In this document: positions 46,130 through 56,699 of the stretch, piece by piece
Position numbering within the stretch: the first letter of the stretch is position 1
Layout of the letters: each line of letters begins with the position of its first letter
NCBI GenBank assembly: GCA_947507875.1
Contig: CANNQP010000001.1
Span: forward strand, 248,001-312,000
DNA length: 64,000 nt
Source of the DNA: Verrucomicrobiaceae bacterium
GTDB taxonomy: Bacteria > Verrucomicrobiota > Verrucomicrobiia > Verrucomicrobiales > Verrucomicrobiaceae
Direction of reading: 5' to 3'
Made by a program: the position numbers and the translations under genes
The notes under the pieces: model-generated
What the model was told of the DNA's origin: nothing
Database searches by the model: none
What the model saw: the letters and a program-made list of their open reading frames with translations, nothing else

Positions 46130-48505
46130 TCAATCTCTCGCCTTGAGCACACCGACCATGTCCAGTTGTCGGAGCATTCTTCCCACCACGGCAAAGCAAG
46201 CCAAAGCCGCGCCGGACACGACCAGTATCGCCACGCTATAAGTTTGATCACTAATGATCAGGGGTAAGCGAACCGTTTCAGTCCTCACCTGAGTGATGAT
46301 CCACATGGCTAGGCCTTTGCCAAAAAGCAACCCAAGTGGCAATGCAATCACGACAAGCATGGTGAGTTCCCCCAGTAAAACCGCAGCGACCTCTCGCTGA
46401 GTGAACCCGACAACCCGAAGCGTGGCGAGGTCTCTTCCGCGTTCACTAAGTGCAATGCGAGCGCTGTTGTAAACAACGCCAAACGCAACGATGACCGCCA
46501 GTGAAAAATAAAGCCTTTGCAAGATACTAATGCTTTCGCCTGTCGTGCTTCGAAAGGCAGCTAACTGATCTTTTTTGACCAAGGTGGTGGCTAACCTTGG
46601 TGTGGCTTTCACCTCTTTCATGAAAGCTTCCCAGCGATTTTGATCCACTCGGAGATAGGCACCACTCACACTTTCACCTTCCTTCATGACACGACGTAGC
46701 GCCTCAATGTCCATGAAAGCAGAGACACCCGAGAAATCTTCGATCAGACCTCGAACAGGCAATTGCAGAACAGGACGCTTTCCTTCTAAAACCACGACCC
46801 TCACGAGCTGTCCTGTAGTGATCCCCAGAGCTTCTGCCAATGCCTTTGACATCACGAGTCCGTCCTTGGGCAGGACTATGCGCCGGCCTTGAGCATCGAG
46901 CAATCGATTCAAAACCGCATTCTCAGGGAGCCCTGTTAACGCCAATCGCCGCGAAAAGGCCCCATGTTCAAAGCGGGCCTGAACCGCTCTTATCGGTTCA
47001 GCCAGCGTTACTCCCGGCAGATGCTCCAGGTCATGCAGAGCCTTGGCGGAACCTGGTTCGATAAGAAAAGTGACCACATCTTGCCTCTGCGCATCATTCC
47101 ATTGGTAGGTCAGGAGATAATCGATGCTGTCAGCCATGCTTCCTGGCAACACCATAAGCCCAGTAGCCAAAGAAAGCCCAGCGACCGTGAAGGCGGATTG
47201 CCATGGACGACGCTCTATGTTTCGAAGCGCCATGCGCCAAGCCGGACTCATCCAATTCGCCAGACCGACGCGCTCAAGAAAACTTGGTTTGTAGCTAGCT
47301 GGCGGCTCAGGGCGCATGGCCTCGGCGGGCGGTAACTTCACAGCCATCCAAACTACACTCAACACCCCGACCAACGAGGCCAGTGCACTCACGATCAAAG
47401 CCACTGCGACAGAACTGTAATCCATTACAAAATCCAAAGACGGAAATCGAAAGAACAACCGATACAAAGACAAGAGACCACCGCCCATGAACCGACCAGC
47501 AAGACCACCTAGGCATGACCCCAACACGACAATCACCATGGCAAAACCCAAGTAGTGTCTGCCTACCTGCCATGAAGAATAGCCCAAGGCTTTCAGCTGA
47601 GCAATTTGCTCACGTTGCAACCTCACCAGACGTGCGAGAACCGCATTCACCATGAAAGCAGCAACACTCAAGAAGACCAAGGGGTAAGCGACGGAAAGCG
47701 CTCGCAACACCATCAATTCATCATTCAGCCGTTTCGCACTGCCATGATCACTGCGCGTGATGGCACCAGCCACCCCATAAGTGCTCAACATCCGATCCAA
47801 CTCTGCAAGGATCGGCCCCGACTCAACTCCAGGAGCCAAATCCACACAAAAGTCATTGAAAGCCCCATCCATGTCATAAGCAGCAGACAGCGCCCTGTAG
47901 TTCATCCAGAACACACCGAAACGCTTGTTGTCTGGCAAACTCTCCCCTGCCCTCGCCTCAAAAACATATTCGGGAGACAAGCCAATCCCTGTAATCTGCA
48001 ACACATCTGAACGACCATTGATGATGGCCTGAACCCGATCGCCAGGCTGCAATCCATTCGCCTCAGCAAACGCCTCACTGACCAAAGCTTCACGCCTCGC
48101 ATCTGGCTGGGGCATTCTCCCTCGACGCAGAAACACTTGGTTCAACACGGGTTGCGATCCGCTTTCAGGCAAAGAAACCAACTGCCCCGAACACGGCACG
48201 GAAACACCGGGCAAATCCAACACCGCAGCTTGAACCACTCGAAGCTCAAGGGCGGCAATCCCTGGGATTTGCATGATTCGATCTTTGAGAGACAAAGGCG
48301 CACGCTTCAGCGTTCCAAACACATCAGCCATTCGATGTGATTGATAATAATCATCTCGAGTCTGCTCCAAGGTTAGCAGCAGACTTCGAGTCATGATCAT
48401 CATGGCTAATCCACAGGCCATGACCAGTGACACCGCTAGCACTTGGCCCTTCATGCGGCCCAAATCGCGCAGCAATTTCAAATCAAGCGGTGTCAGCATG
48501 CACAA
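46130..48505 (-). CDS. FtsX-like ABC transporter permease
   Basis: Two FtsX-like modules; ALRNIERRPWQSAFTVAGLSLATG; LSERGRDLATLRVVGFTQREVAAVLLGE. Confidence 0.9.
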   Translation of the reverse strand: MCMLTPLDLKLLRDLGRMKGQVLAVSLVMACGLAMMIMTRSLLLTLEQTRDDYYQSHRMADVFGTLKRAPLSLKDRIMQIPGIAALELRVVQAAVLDLPGVSVPCSGQLVSLPESGSQPVLNQVFLRRGRMPQPDARREALVSEAFAEANGLQPGDRVQAIINGRSDVLQITGIGLSPEYVFEARAGESLPDNKRFGVFWMNYRALSAAYDMDGAFNDFCVDLAPGVESGPILAELDRMLSTYGVAGAITRSDHGSAKRLNDELMVLRALSVAYPLVFLSVAAFMVNAVLARLVRLQREQIAQLKALGYSSWQVGRHYLGFAMVIVVLGSCLGGLAGRFMGGGLLSLYRLFFRFPSLDFVMDYSSVAVALIVSALASLVGVLSVVWMAVKLPPAEAMRPEPPASYKPSFLERVGLANWMSPAWRMALRNIERRPWQSAFTVAGLSLATGLMVLPGSMADSIDYLLTYQWNDAQRQDVVTFLIEPGSAKALHDLEHLPGVTLAEPIRAVQARFEHGAFSRRLALTGLPENAVLNRLLDAQGRRIVLPKDGLVMSKALAEALGITTGQLVRVVVLEGKRPVLQLPVRGLIEDFSGVSAFMDIEALRRVMKEGESVSGAYLRVDQNRWEAFMKEVKATPRLATTLVKKDQLAAFRSTTGESISILQRLYFSLAVIVAFGVVYNSARIALSERGRDLATLRVVGFTQREVAAVLLGELTMLVVIALPLGLLFGKGLAMWIITQVRTETVRLPLIISDQTYSVAILVVSGAALACFAVVGRMLRQLDMVGVLKARD

Positions 48506-49447
48506 CTATGGACTAGCGTTCACTTTTGTAAATCTGACCTCAACCTCGGGAAACTGACGCGCCCACTTTTGACCAGCCTCTTTCCCCATGACACACAGGG
48601 CAGTTGCCAAGGCGTCAGTTGTCGCACCATCTGGAGCAATCACGCTACATGCAATTCGCTCTCTTAAACCCAAACCCGTTCGCGGAGAGATGATGTGAGA
48701 GTAGCGCACGCCGTCGATCTCCACGTACTGATAAAGATCTCCTGAGGTCGAGACGGCCCGCTGACAAAGTAGGATTCGAGTTTTGCTGAGCTTGTCAGCC
48801 GTCAACATGACCTCCCACCCCTTTTGATCAGGTGGAGCTTCACCTGCCACGGTATCACCACCAGCTTGCACAATCGCCTTTGGAATGCCCTCTTGTTTCA
48901 AAATCCTCAAACACTCATCAGCCGCCCACCCCTTGGCAATGCCGCCAAGATCAATCAGGGTTCCCGGAGAAAGCAGAACCATTCGAGCATCCTCTTGAAC
49001 TCGAATACGTTTCCAATCTGTTGCTGCAATCGCCAACGCCAAACGATCCTGCGGAGGCAATCGGCCCGTGCGTTTGGTTCTTCTCCAAAGGTGGCTCAGA
49101 TGGCCACACGTTGGATCAAAAGCTCCATGGGTCATGTTCGCTAGGGCCACTGATTTTTTCAAAATTGCATACAAAGGTTCACTAACCGCATACGGCATCG
49201 AAGCATCTGGCGCACAAAGACGCATCAACTCACTGGCAGGGTCATAATCCGTGAACCTCGCATTCAGCTCTGCGATTCGTTCATAACACTTTTGCACCGC
49301 ACGACTCGCCTTCCCTTGCTCTTCGCAATAACACGAAATGCGAAACGTGGTGGCCATGCCTGAACCAGAAAAGTCGTATCGATGCAAAAGGTCTCCAGCA
49401 GTCGCAAAACTACCGATCAAAAGATGAAAAAATGCCAAGCAACGCAT
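48506..49447 (-). CDS. apbE: FAD:protein FMN transferase
   Basis: GSGMATTFRISCY; LIDLGGIAKGWAADECLRIL; AIVQAGGDTVA; TDALATALCVMG. Confidence 0.93.
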   Translation of the reverse strand: MRCLAFFHLLIGSFATAGDLLHRYDFSGSGMATTFRISCYCEEQGKASRAVQKCYERIAELNARFTDYDPASELMRLCAPDASMPYAVSEPLYAILKKSVALANMTHGAFDPTCGHLSHLWRRTKRTGRLPPQDRLALAIAATDWKRIRVQEDARMVLLSPGTLIDLGGIAKGWAADECLRILKQEGIPKAIVQAGGDTVAGEAPPDQKGWEVMLTADKLSKTRILLCQRAVSTSGDLYQYVEIDGVRYSHIISPRTGLGLRERIACSVIAPDGATTDALATALCVMGKEAGQKWARQFPEVEVRFTKVNASP

Positions 49448-49494
49448 CGTCGAACAACATGAACAACAACGAACCTCATGTCGATGATGTCAGC

Positions 49495-51699
49495 TCAAAA
49501 AAGTGGAATCGACTCTTTCTCCCACTCAACCCGCACCGTCGAGTACTTGTAACTCGGCTGACGGCTCAGCGGATCAAACGAAGCATGCGTGAGTTGGTTC
49601 ACCTGCGCATCATGCATCGGCAAATACACCTCGCCGGGCTTCACACAGCCCGTCAATCGGGTCAATGCCGTCAATTCCGCCCGCTTCGAGATCACACGCA
49701 CCCGCTGCCCATCCCGAACACCCAGTTTCGCCGCATCCTCGGGATTCAGATCCAGCATCAACTCCTCCGGCACCATCTTCGCCAGCACCGCCGACTTCCC
49801 CGTCCGCGTCTCCGTGTGCCACTGCGCACTCGTGCCGCGGCCCGTCATCAAAATGAGCGGAAACTCCGCACAACGCTGCTCCGGCGGCACGACAGGCTCA
49901 TCAAAGCAAAACTTCGCCCGCTGATCCTCGGTGAAGAACTTTCCATCCTCAAACAGCCGCCGTTCATTCGTCATTCGCCATTCGTCATTCGTCATTTTAG
50001 CTGGCCACTGCACGCCGCCGTGCTGGCGGATCATGTCGTAGCCTTCGATACCCGTGATCTCACACGGCTGCCCTTCGGAGCAGCGTTGCAGCACGCGAAA
50101 CACCGCCTCCGGCGTCTGCCACTCGCGGAACTTCTCCCCGCATCCCCAATAGTGAGCGATGAGCCGGAAGATGTGGAAATCGGCCAGCGATTGGCCGGGG
50201 GCGCGACGCACCTTCGGGCTGTAGCCGATGCGACGCTCGGAATTGATGAAGCAGCCTTCTTTTTCGCCCCAACCGGCCGCGGGTAGCACGAGGTGGGCTC
50301 GTTTTGCCGTCTCGGTGCTGCAGTACATGTCCTGCACGACGAGGAAATCGAGCTTGTCGAGGATGCGGTTCATCTCGTTCTGGTCGATCCACGAATGACT
50401 CGGATTCGTCGCGACAAACCAAATGGCCTTCACCGTGCCTGCATCCGCCGCCGCGATGATTTGATCATAGGCCAGACTCGGACGGTCCGGGATACGGTCG
50501 ACGGGAATGCCCATCGCCAGCGAGATCTTCTCTCGGTGTTTCGGATTCTTGAAATCATGCCCACCAAACAAGTTCGTCGTGTTTGAGAACAAGCGTGATC
50601 CCATCGCATTGCACTGGCCGGTGATGGAATTCGCTCCCGTGCCCGGTTTGCCGATGTTTCCTGTCATCAACGCCAGATTGATGATCGCCTGTGCCGTGCG
50701 CGTGGCTTGGTGGCCTTGATTCACGCCCATCGTCCACCAGAAACTGACCGCTTTGCCTTCCCGGATGATTTTAGCAAAACGAAGCAGTCTTTCGATGCTG
50801 ATGCCCGATTCTGCGGAGACACGTTCTGGCGTAAAAGCCGCCACAAAAGCCGCGAAAGCATCAAATCCGTTCGTGTGGGCCTCGACGAAGCTTTGATCCA
50901 CACCTCCATCACGAATCAGCAGATGCGCGAGACCATAGAGCAGCGTCAAATCGCTCTTCGGCTTGATGGCGTAGTGCTGCGAGGCCGCCATTGCCGTTTC
51001 CGTCGTGCGGGGATCGACGACGATGATCTCGGGCTGGCGTTTGTTCTTCAAAACACGCTGCCACATGATCGGATGCGCGATGCAGGGGTTCGCGCCGATG
51101 AAGACAAGCACATCGCTCTCCTCAAAGTCGGCGTAAGTGAAGGGTGGCGCATCGAAGCCGAAGCTTTCTTTGTAGGCGGTGACGGCGGTGGCCATGCACT
51201 GGCGCGTGTTGCCATCGCCATGAATCATGCCCATGCCGAACTTCGCTAAAGCGCCGAGAAAGGCCATCTCCTCGAACATGATCTGCCCCGTGCTGAGAAA
51301 CGCGGCGGCCTCGGGACCGTGCTGGTCGAGGATGCGCTTCATCTGATCGCAGAAGTAGCGCAGCGCGGTGTCCCAATCGACTTCTTTGCCATGCAGCAGC
51401 GGCATGCGAGCGCGATCCGGTGCATCGAGCACACTCAGCGCCTCCCAGCCCTTTGGACAGGCGGTGCCGAGGTTCACGGGGTAATCGGGATCAGGCGTGA
51501 GATTGATCGCCGCGCCGTCCTTGAGGTGAATGTTCAATCCGCAGCCGGTGGAGCAGAAGCCGCACACGGCTTTGGTCGTCGCATCTGGCAGCAATCGCGA
51601 TGGAACCTGCCCGAGCCCGAACTTCGCCGGTTCACGCACCAGATCGGCCGTCAGCGGGCCGGTCCATTCGCGGAAGGTCATGGCAGGTGCGGTGAGCAT
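49495..51699 (-). CDS. nasA: Molybdopterin-dependent nitrate reductase catalytic subunit, NasA-like
   Basis: [76 protein letters not shown]. Confidence 0.9.
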   Translation of the reverse strand: MLTAPAMTFREWTGPLTADLVREPAKFGLGQVPSRLLPDATTKAVCGFCSTGCGLNIHLKDGAAINLTPDPDYPVNLGTACPKGWEALSVLDAPDRARMPLLHGKEVDWDTALRYFCDQMKRILDQHGPEAAAFLSTGQIMFEEMAFLGALAKFGMGMIHGDGNTRQCMATAVTAYKESFGFDAPPFTYADFEESDVLVFIGANPCIAHPIMWQRVLKNKRQPEIIVVDPRTTETAMAASQHYAIKPKSDLTLLYGLAHLLIRDGGVDQSFVEAHTNGFDAFAAFVAAFTPERVSAESGISIERLLRFAKIIREGKAVSFWWTMGVNQGHQATRTAQAIINLALMTGNIGKPGTGANSITGQCNAMGSRLFSNTTNLFGGHDFKNPKHREKISLAMGIPVDRIPDRPSLAYDQIIAAADAGTVKAIWFVATNPSHSWIDQNEMNRILDKLDFLVVQDMYCSTETAKRAHLVLPAAGWGEKEGCFINSERRIGYSPKVRRAPGQSLADFHIFRLIAHYWGCGEKFREWQTPEAVFRVLQRCSEGQPCEITGIEGYDMIRQHGGVQWPAKMTNDEWRMTNERRLFEDGKFFTEDQRAKFCFDEPVVPPEQRCAEFPLILMTGRGTSAQWHTETRTGKSAVLAKMVPEELMLDLNPEDAAKLGVRDGQRVRVISKRAELTALTRLTGCVKPGEVYLPMHDAQVNQLTHASFDPLSRQPSYKYSTVRVEWEKESIPLF
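49965..49997. repeat. Heptad tandem repeat (CATTCGT)n within nasA coding sequence
   Basis: cattcgt cattcgc cattcgt cattcgt catttt. Confidence 0.9.
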
Positions 51700-51700
51700 C

Positions 51701-53287
51701 TCAGTTTCCTGGCATTTTCGGCCCGTGGCAGGCGGTGAAGAAGTAGTGTCGCTCGATCAACTGGCTGCACAGCGTGATGGCAACGGACAAGGTGAAGACA
51801 GCGGCGACTTGAAACTGCGTGACAATGACCGTGGGCAAAACGATGCCGACGATGGCGAGCATGATTTTCCGAGCGCGAAGCAGATGCGGCAGTTTTTCCG
51901 TCAAAATGCGGGCAGACATGTGCCACGGGCTCGATGCATCGCGACGTGCCAGCTTGATCTCCCGCATCTCAAACAGCGAAACAGACCAGCGCAGCACGAG
52001 AGCTGTCGGAATGGCGATTTGCGCGAGCGGATGGCCCATCCAGGCCCAGATCACGCCGGGAATGGCCGTGCCGAGCAAAAGCATCGTGCCGAAGAATTTG
52101 CTGCCGGTGAGCTTCATCGACCAAAACGGACGCCGCGTGTCCACATAGACCATGACGGAGCTGTAAACGGCCAAAACGCCCGCGAGCGCCGCAAGGCTCA
52201 GCGTGAGCTTCGATGGAAAAAGCAGCGAAACAGCTCCCAGCTTCGCAAAGAGCCCGAAAGCGATGATTTCGCGCGAAAGCCAGGATTTCCGCCAGCCCAA
52301 AAACGCCCGCCAGGCCTTCAAAGGCTGCCCGAGATGCAAAACGCTCAGCGCGATGCCGACGACACCCATGATGAAACCCACCCACGAGCAAACCCAAGCC
52401 TCGCGTTGCCCGGTCAATCCAGCCAAAGAGGTCAATGCAGTCACCAAAAACGTCCCCGCGCTCATCTGCGTAAGCACGAGCATCCAGGTCAGCGGTGGAT
52501 GAGCCTGATCGAGGCGTAGCTGCCCTTCATCCGCCGGTTTGGCCTCCGGCAGCGGCTTGGCGGAGACGTAGGTCGTGGTGGGCTGCGTGTAGCTTGAATC
52601 AAAAGTGCCGGGCAGCAGGCGCTCCGATTTGGCGGCACCGACTTTCACGACCTGAATCTTGATCGCCTCGTTCGGGCAGGCTTGCACGCAGGCGGGTGCT
52701 TCGCCTTCGGCGAGGCGGCCATGGCACATGTCGCACTTCCGCACGATCCCGCGCTTGAGGTTGAACTTCGGCACGTCATACGGGCATTTCAGAATGCAGT
52801 AGCTGCAGCCAATGCATTGATCATCCAGATGCCGCACGATGCCTGTGAAGGGATCTTTGTCATACGCGAGCACCGGGCAGCCATTCGAGCATGCGGGGTC
52901 TTCGCAATGATGACAGGCCGTGGTGACGGTCTGCACATATGGCTTCTTTTCCAAACCCACCAACAAGCCCACATCCCGCCACGATTCATCGTCATCGAGC
53001 CCGTTGAGCGAGTGACAGGCCGCGACGCAGGCTTTGCAGCCGGTACAGGCATCCAGATTGACGTGGAAGGCATATTGCTCGCCCGGATTCGGCTTCGAAA
53101 GCGGGATCAGGTGGGTGAAGCGGTCTTTGACCGTTCGTGAATCAAACTCTTCGGAGAAGAGTGCGACGGGTGTGCGGAGGGTTTGCTGGTCACGGAGGGC
53201 TTCACTTATGATTTTTGATTTATGATTTACGATTTCAGAAGGAGCGCCTCCGCCCGCCTCTTGATCATTTGCCAAATCATAAATCAT
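51701..53287 (-). CDS. Fused 4Fe-4S ferredoxin (DmsB-like) and DmsC-like membrane anchor protein
   Basis: [76 protein letters not shown], then multiple TM helices. Confidence 0.9.
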   Translation of the reverse strand: MIYDLANDQEAGGGAPSEIVNHKSKIISEALRDQQTLRTPVALFSEEFDSRTVKDRFTHLIPLSKPNPGEQYAFHVNLDACTGCKACVAACHSLNGLDDDESWRDVGLLVGLEKKPYVQTVTTACHHCEDPACSNGCPVLAYDKDPFTGIVRHLDDQCIGCSYCILKCPYDVPKFNLKRGIVRKCDMCHGRLAEGEAPACVQACPNEAIKIQVVKVGAAKSERLLPGTFDSSYTQPTTTYVSAKPLPEAKPADEGQLRLDQAHPPLTWMLVLTQMSAGTFLVTALTSLAGLTGQREAWVCSWVGFIMGVVGIALSVLHLGQPLKAWRAFLGWRKSWLSREIIAFGLFAKLGAVSLLFPSKLTLSLAALAGVLAVYSSVMVYVDTRRPFWSMKLTGSKFFGTMLLLGTAIPGVIWAWMGHPLAQIAIPTALVLRWSVSLFEMREIKLARRDASSPWHMSARILTEKLPHLLRARKIMLAIVGIVLPTVIVTQFQVAAVFTLSVAITLCSQLIERHYFFTACHGPKMPGN

Positions 53288-53305
53288 AAATCGTAAATCA
53301 TAAAT
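53204..53305. repeat. Inverted AAATCRT heptad arrays flanking a short GC-rich core (MITE-like), at nirA stop / start of next ORF
   Basis: acttatgatttttgatttatgatttacgattt ... aaatcataaatcataaatcgtaaatcataaat. Confidence 0.9.
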
Positions 53306-55074
53306 TAGGCCGCCGGATCGAACGCCACTTGCAGCTCGTTCACCGAGTGCCGGTTGCAGTAGCTGTGAAAGCTCTCCTCCGGTCCGCTGCGGCCTTTGAG
53401 ATAGCCTTTCAGCATGCCTTCGAGCGTTTCACCAAGGGCTTCAAAGCTCACGTCGCTGAAGATCTGGCGGCCGATCTTGCGATTCTCGCCGAATCCACCG
53501 CCGACGGTGATGTGGTAGCCTTCGCCGCTTTCGGTTTTCACTTTGGTGCCGAGCAGGCCGATATCGCCCATGAAGTGCTGGGCGCAGGAGTGGGCGCAGC
53601 CGGTGAAGTGGATGTTCACGGGTTTGTCGAGCTTCACGAGCTTGTCGAGATGCTCCATCATGGCGATAGCGTGGCCCTTGGTGTCGGTGGCGGCGAACTT
53701 GCAGTATTTGTTGCCCGTGCAGGCGACGAAGCCGCTTTTCAGATTGGACTGCTCGCAGGGGAAACCGAGCTTTTTGAGCGATTTGGCGAGAGTAGCGGCA
53801 TAGGCCGTCTTCACGTTCGGAATGATGAAATTCTGCCACACGGTCAAGCGCACCTCGCCGCTGCCATAGCTGTCGGCGAGGTCGGCGATGCGCTCCATTT
53901 GCTTCGCGGTCATCTGGCCGACGGGGACGCTGGCTCCAACATAAACGAGTCCTTCCTGCTTTTGCGGGTAAGTGCCGACGTGGGAGTGGCCTTGCTGCGA
54001 GAACTCGCGCTTAGCCTGGATCGTTGAATCGGGTGCGAGCCGCGTGAGTTTGAATTTGAGGTGCTTCTCGGTCTCCACAAGCACGCCATCGAGGCCTTTG
54101 TCCTCCACGACATACTTGAAGCGGGCCTTCTTGCGGTTTGTGCGGTCGCCGAACTGGATGAAGACGCGCAGCAGCGCGACCATGACGTCGTTGAGCTGCT
54201 CGGGCTTCACCAGGACGCCCCAGTCGCTGGCGAAGGTCTGGTGGCCGGTGACGCCGCCGAGTGCGATGCGGAAATAGACGCCGGGCTCGATGCCTTCGCT
54301 GTTTTCGGTGATTTTTACCGCGCTGGCACCGATGTCGTTCGTGTCCTCGACCGACGAGATGAGCCCGCCGCCGTCGTAGGCGATGTTGAACTTGCGCGGT
54401 AGGTCGTAGAACTCCTTCGAGCCAATGATGAGCGTGGCGAGCTCGTTCACCAGCGGTCGCACGTCGATGAGCTCATGCGGATCGTAACCCGCGCAGGGGT
54501 TCATCGTGATGTTGCGGATGTTGTCGGCTCCCGCGCCCTTCGAATGCAAACCGCAGCCTTGGATGCGGCGAAGCACCTCCGGGCAGTTTTTCGGCTCGAT
54601 GAGGCGGATTTGAAAATTGTTCCGCGTGGTGATCTGGATGTAACCGGAGGTCAGTTCGCTGGTGATCGAGGCCAATTCACGAAGTTGGTAACTCTTCACC
54701 ACGCCGCCCGGAATGCGCAGACGGCACATGTAGCCGTCTTTGACGGGATTCAGCCAGAAGAGGCCGTTCCATTTGTAGCGGAAGACGGATTCAGGCTCCG
54801 GTTTGGCGTTCCAACGAGCATCGAGCACAAGTTGCTCGATGGCATCGAAGGGATGCAGCTCGCGTTTGATGCGCTCTTCCTTGGTGAGGTCGTCCAAAGA
54901 TGGGCCGGATGGGGCTGATGCGACGGATGGGGGGGATGAGATGTCGCCGAAGCTCACGCCACCCGCGGCGATGCCAGCGAAGAAGCCTTCAAGATAACGC
55001 TTCTGCTCGTTGGAGAAGTCCTCAGCGATCGGAGCGCCGGTCACACGTGGTGCATCAATAGACATCGCGGGCAT
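53305..55074 (-). CDS. nirA: NirA-like ferredoxin-type nitrite reductase (siroheme/4Fe-4S)
   Basis: YMCRLRIPGGVV; YIQITTRNNFQIR; CTGNKYCKFAATDTKGHA; HFTGCAHSCAQHFMGDIGLLG. Confidence 0.88.
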   Translation of the reverse strand: MPAMSIDAPRVTGAPIAEDFSNEQKRYLEGFFAGIAAGGVSFGDISSPPSVASAPSGPSLDDLTKEERIKRELHPFDAIEQLVLDARWNAKPEPESVFRYKWNGLFWLNPVKDGYMCRLRIPGGVVKSYQLRELASITSELTSGYIQITTRNNFQIRLIEPKNCPEVLRRIQGCGLHSKGAGADNIRNITMNPCAGYDPHELIDVRPLVNELATLIIGSKEFYDLPRKFNIAYDGGGLISSVEDTNDIGASAVKITENSEGIEPGVYFRIALGGVTGHQTFASDWGVLVKPEQLNDVMVALLRVFIQFGDRTNRKKARFKYVVEDKGLDGVLVETEKHLKFKLTRLAPDSTIQAKREFSQQGHSHVGTYPQKQEGLVYVGASVPVGQMTAKQMERIADLADSYGSGEVRLTVWQNFIIPNVKTAYAATLAKSLKKLGFPCEQSNLKSGFVACTGNKYCKFAATDTKGHAIAMMEHLDKLVKLDKPVNIHFTGCAHSCAQHFMGDIGLLGTKVKTESGEGYHITVGGGFGENRKIGRQIFSDVSFEALGETLEGMLKGYLKGRSGPEESFHSYCNRHSVNELQVAFDPAA

Positions 55075-56662
55075 AACGTTTTTCCTTCTTCATTTGCGCG
55101 ACGTAGGCGGCGGCTTCGTCGGCGGTTTTGTTGCCTTGGGTCTCGATGACCTTGTGGAGGGCATCATCGACGTCTTTGGCCATGCGTTTGGCGTCGCCGC
55201 AGACGTAGAAGTGGGCGCCTTCTTCGAGCCATTGCCAGAGTTCGCTGGCGGCCTGAAGCATGCGGGTCTGGACGTAGATTTTTTCCTCCTGATCGCGACT
55301 GAAGGCGGTGTCGAGGCGGGTGAGATGGCCGCTTTGTACCCAAGCGATGATTTGATCGTGGTAAAGGAAGTCGGTGGCGCGTTTTTGATCGCCAAAGAAG
55401 AGCCAGTTTTTGCCGGGGGCCTGGGTGGCTTCACGTTCTTCGAGGAAGGCACGGAAGGGCGCGATGCCCGTGCCGGGGCCGACCATGATCACAGGCTTGG
55501 TGAGATCGGTGGGCAGGCGGAAGTGATTCGCGGCGTGGAAGTAGATGCCGGTGGTCTCGCCAAGCGCAAGGCGATCGGCGAGGAAGGTGCTGGCGACGCC
55601 TTTGTGAGCGATGCCATCCGTGGTGTAGCGCACCGCGCCGACGCAGAGATGCACTTCATCGGGATGCGCCTTGATGCTGCTGGCGATGGAGTAGAGACGC
55701 GGCTGGAGCTTGCGGAGGTTTTCGAGGAAGGAATCGAGCGTGAGGCCGGCTTCGGGTATTTTGCCGAGGAGGCTGCGGATTTCGTAATCGGTGAGGAGAG
55801 CCTCGCGGAGTGTTTTGGTGCCGACTTTGGCATTCGGATCGAAGCCGTGGGCGGCGATGACGGCATCGACGACTTCGGGGCAGTTTTGGACGAAGACGCC
55901 GAGGGCATCTCCCACTTCGTAGGTAAGGCCGCTGCCGGTGAGTGCGAAGGCGATGTGGTGCGTGTCTTTGGCACTGCCGGGGGCGTTTAGGGTGTCGTTG
56001 GCGATGAGTTTCGCGGGGAAGGGATTCTTTTTGGACCAGGCTTTGTCGGACGGGTCTGACGTGTCGGACACGTCGGACGATTTGGAGGCTCCGAAGATGG
56101 TGAAAGCATTCTTGGACCACTCTTTGGCGAGGTCGTCGAAATCGACGTCGCAGTCCACGCGGTCCACGACGCGGGTGGCGCCGAGTTCGGCGAGGCGTTG
56201 ATCGAGTTTCTTACCGGCGAGGCAGAAGGTGTCGGCGTAGTTTTTGTCACCGAGGGCGAGGACGGAGTAGTTCACGCCGTCGAATTTCGGACTGCTGCCG
56301 TTTTGATTGATGGCGTCCCAGAAGGAGACGGCGTTGTCCGGCATATCGCCCTCCCCCCATGTCGAGGTGATGAGAAGGACGTTCTTGTCTTTGATGAGAT
56401 CGGCTGGTTGCAACGAATCGAGGCCCGCGGCTCGCGCCGCGAAACCCCGACTCGTTGCTTCCCTGGCCAGCCGCTTGGCCAAACTTTCCGCATTGCCGCT
56501 CTGACTGCCGAAGGCGATGAGCAGGGATCGTTTCGATTCCATAGAGGCATCACCAGCTACCGATGCGCCGCGATTCAAGACTCCAGCGAGGAAGCCATTG
56601 AGCCATGCGCGCTGCTCAGCGCTGAATGGTGCATTGTCAGGAATAAGGGGAACGATTTTCAT
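55055..56662 (-). CDS. Diflavin reductase (sulfite reductase flavoprotein alpha-like)
   Basis: Flavodoxin SLLIAFGSQSGNAESLAKRLA; FAD domain RLYSIASSIKAHPDEVHL; NADPH PVIMVGPGTGIAPFRAFLEER. Confidence 0.9.
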   Translation of the reverse strand: MKIVPLIPDNAPFSAEQRAWLNGFLAGVLNRGASVAGDASMESKRSLLIAFGSQSGNAESLAKRLAREATSRGFAARAAGLDSLQPADLIKDKNVLLITSTWGEGDMPDNAVSFWDAINQNGSSPKFDGVNYSVLALGDKNYADTFCLAGKKLDQRLAELGATRVVDRVDCDVDFDDLAKEWSKNAFTIFGASKSSDVSDTSDPSDKAWSKKNPFPAKLIANDTLNAPGSAKDTHHIAFALTGSGLTYEVGDALGVFVQNCPEVVDAVIAAHGFDPNAKVGTKTLREALLTDYEIRSLLGKIPEAGLTLDSFLENLRKLQPRLYSIASSIKAHPDEVHLCVGAVRYTTDGIAHKGVASTFLADRLALGETTGIYFHAANHFRLPTDLTKPVIMVGPGTGIAPFRAFLEEREATQAPGKNWLFFGDQKRATDFLYHDQIIAWVQSGHLTRLDTAFSRDQEEKIYVQTRMLQAASELWQWLEEGAHFYVCGDAKRMAKDVDDALHKVIETQGNKTADEAAAYVAQMKKEKRYARDVY

Positions 56663-56699
56663 CTGTCAGAGCGGCTTGAGAGATGCGTGTGGAGTTCGA

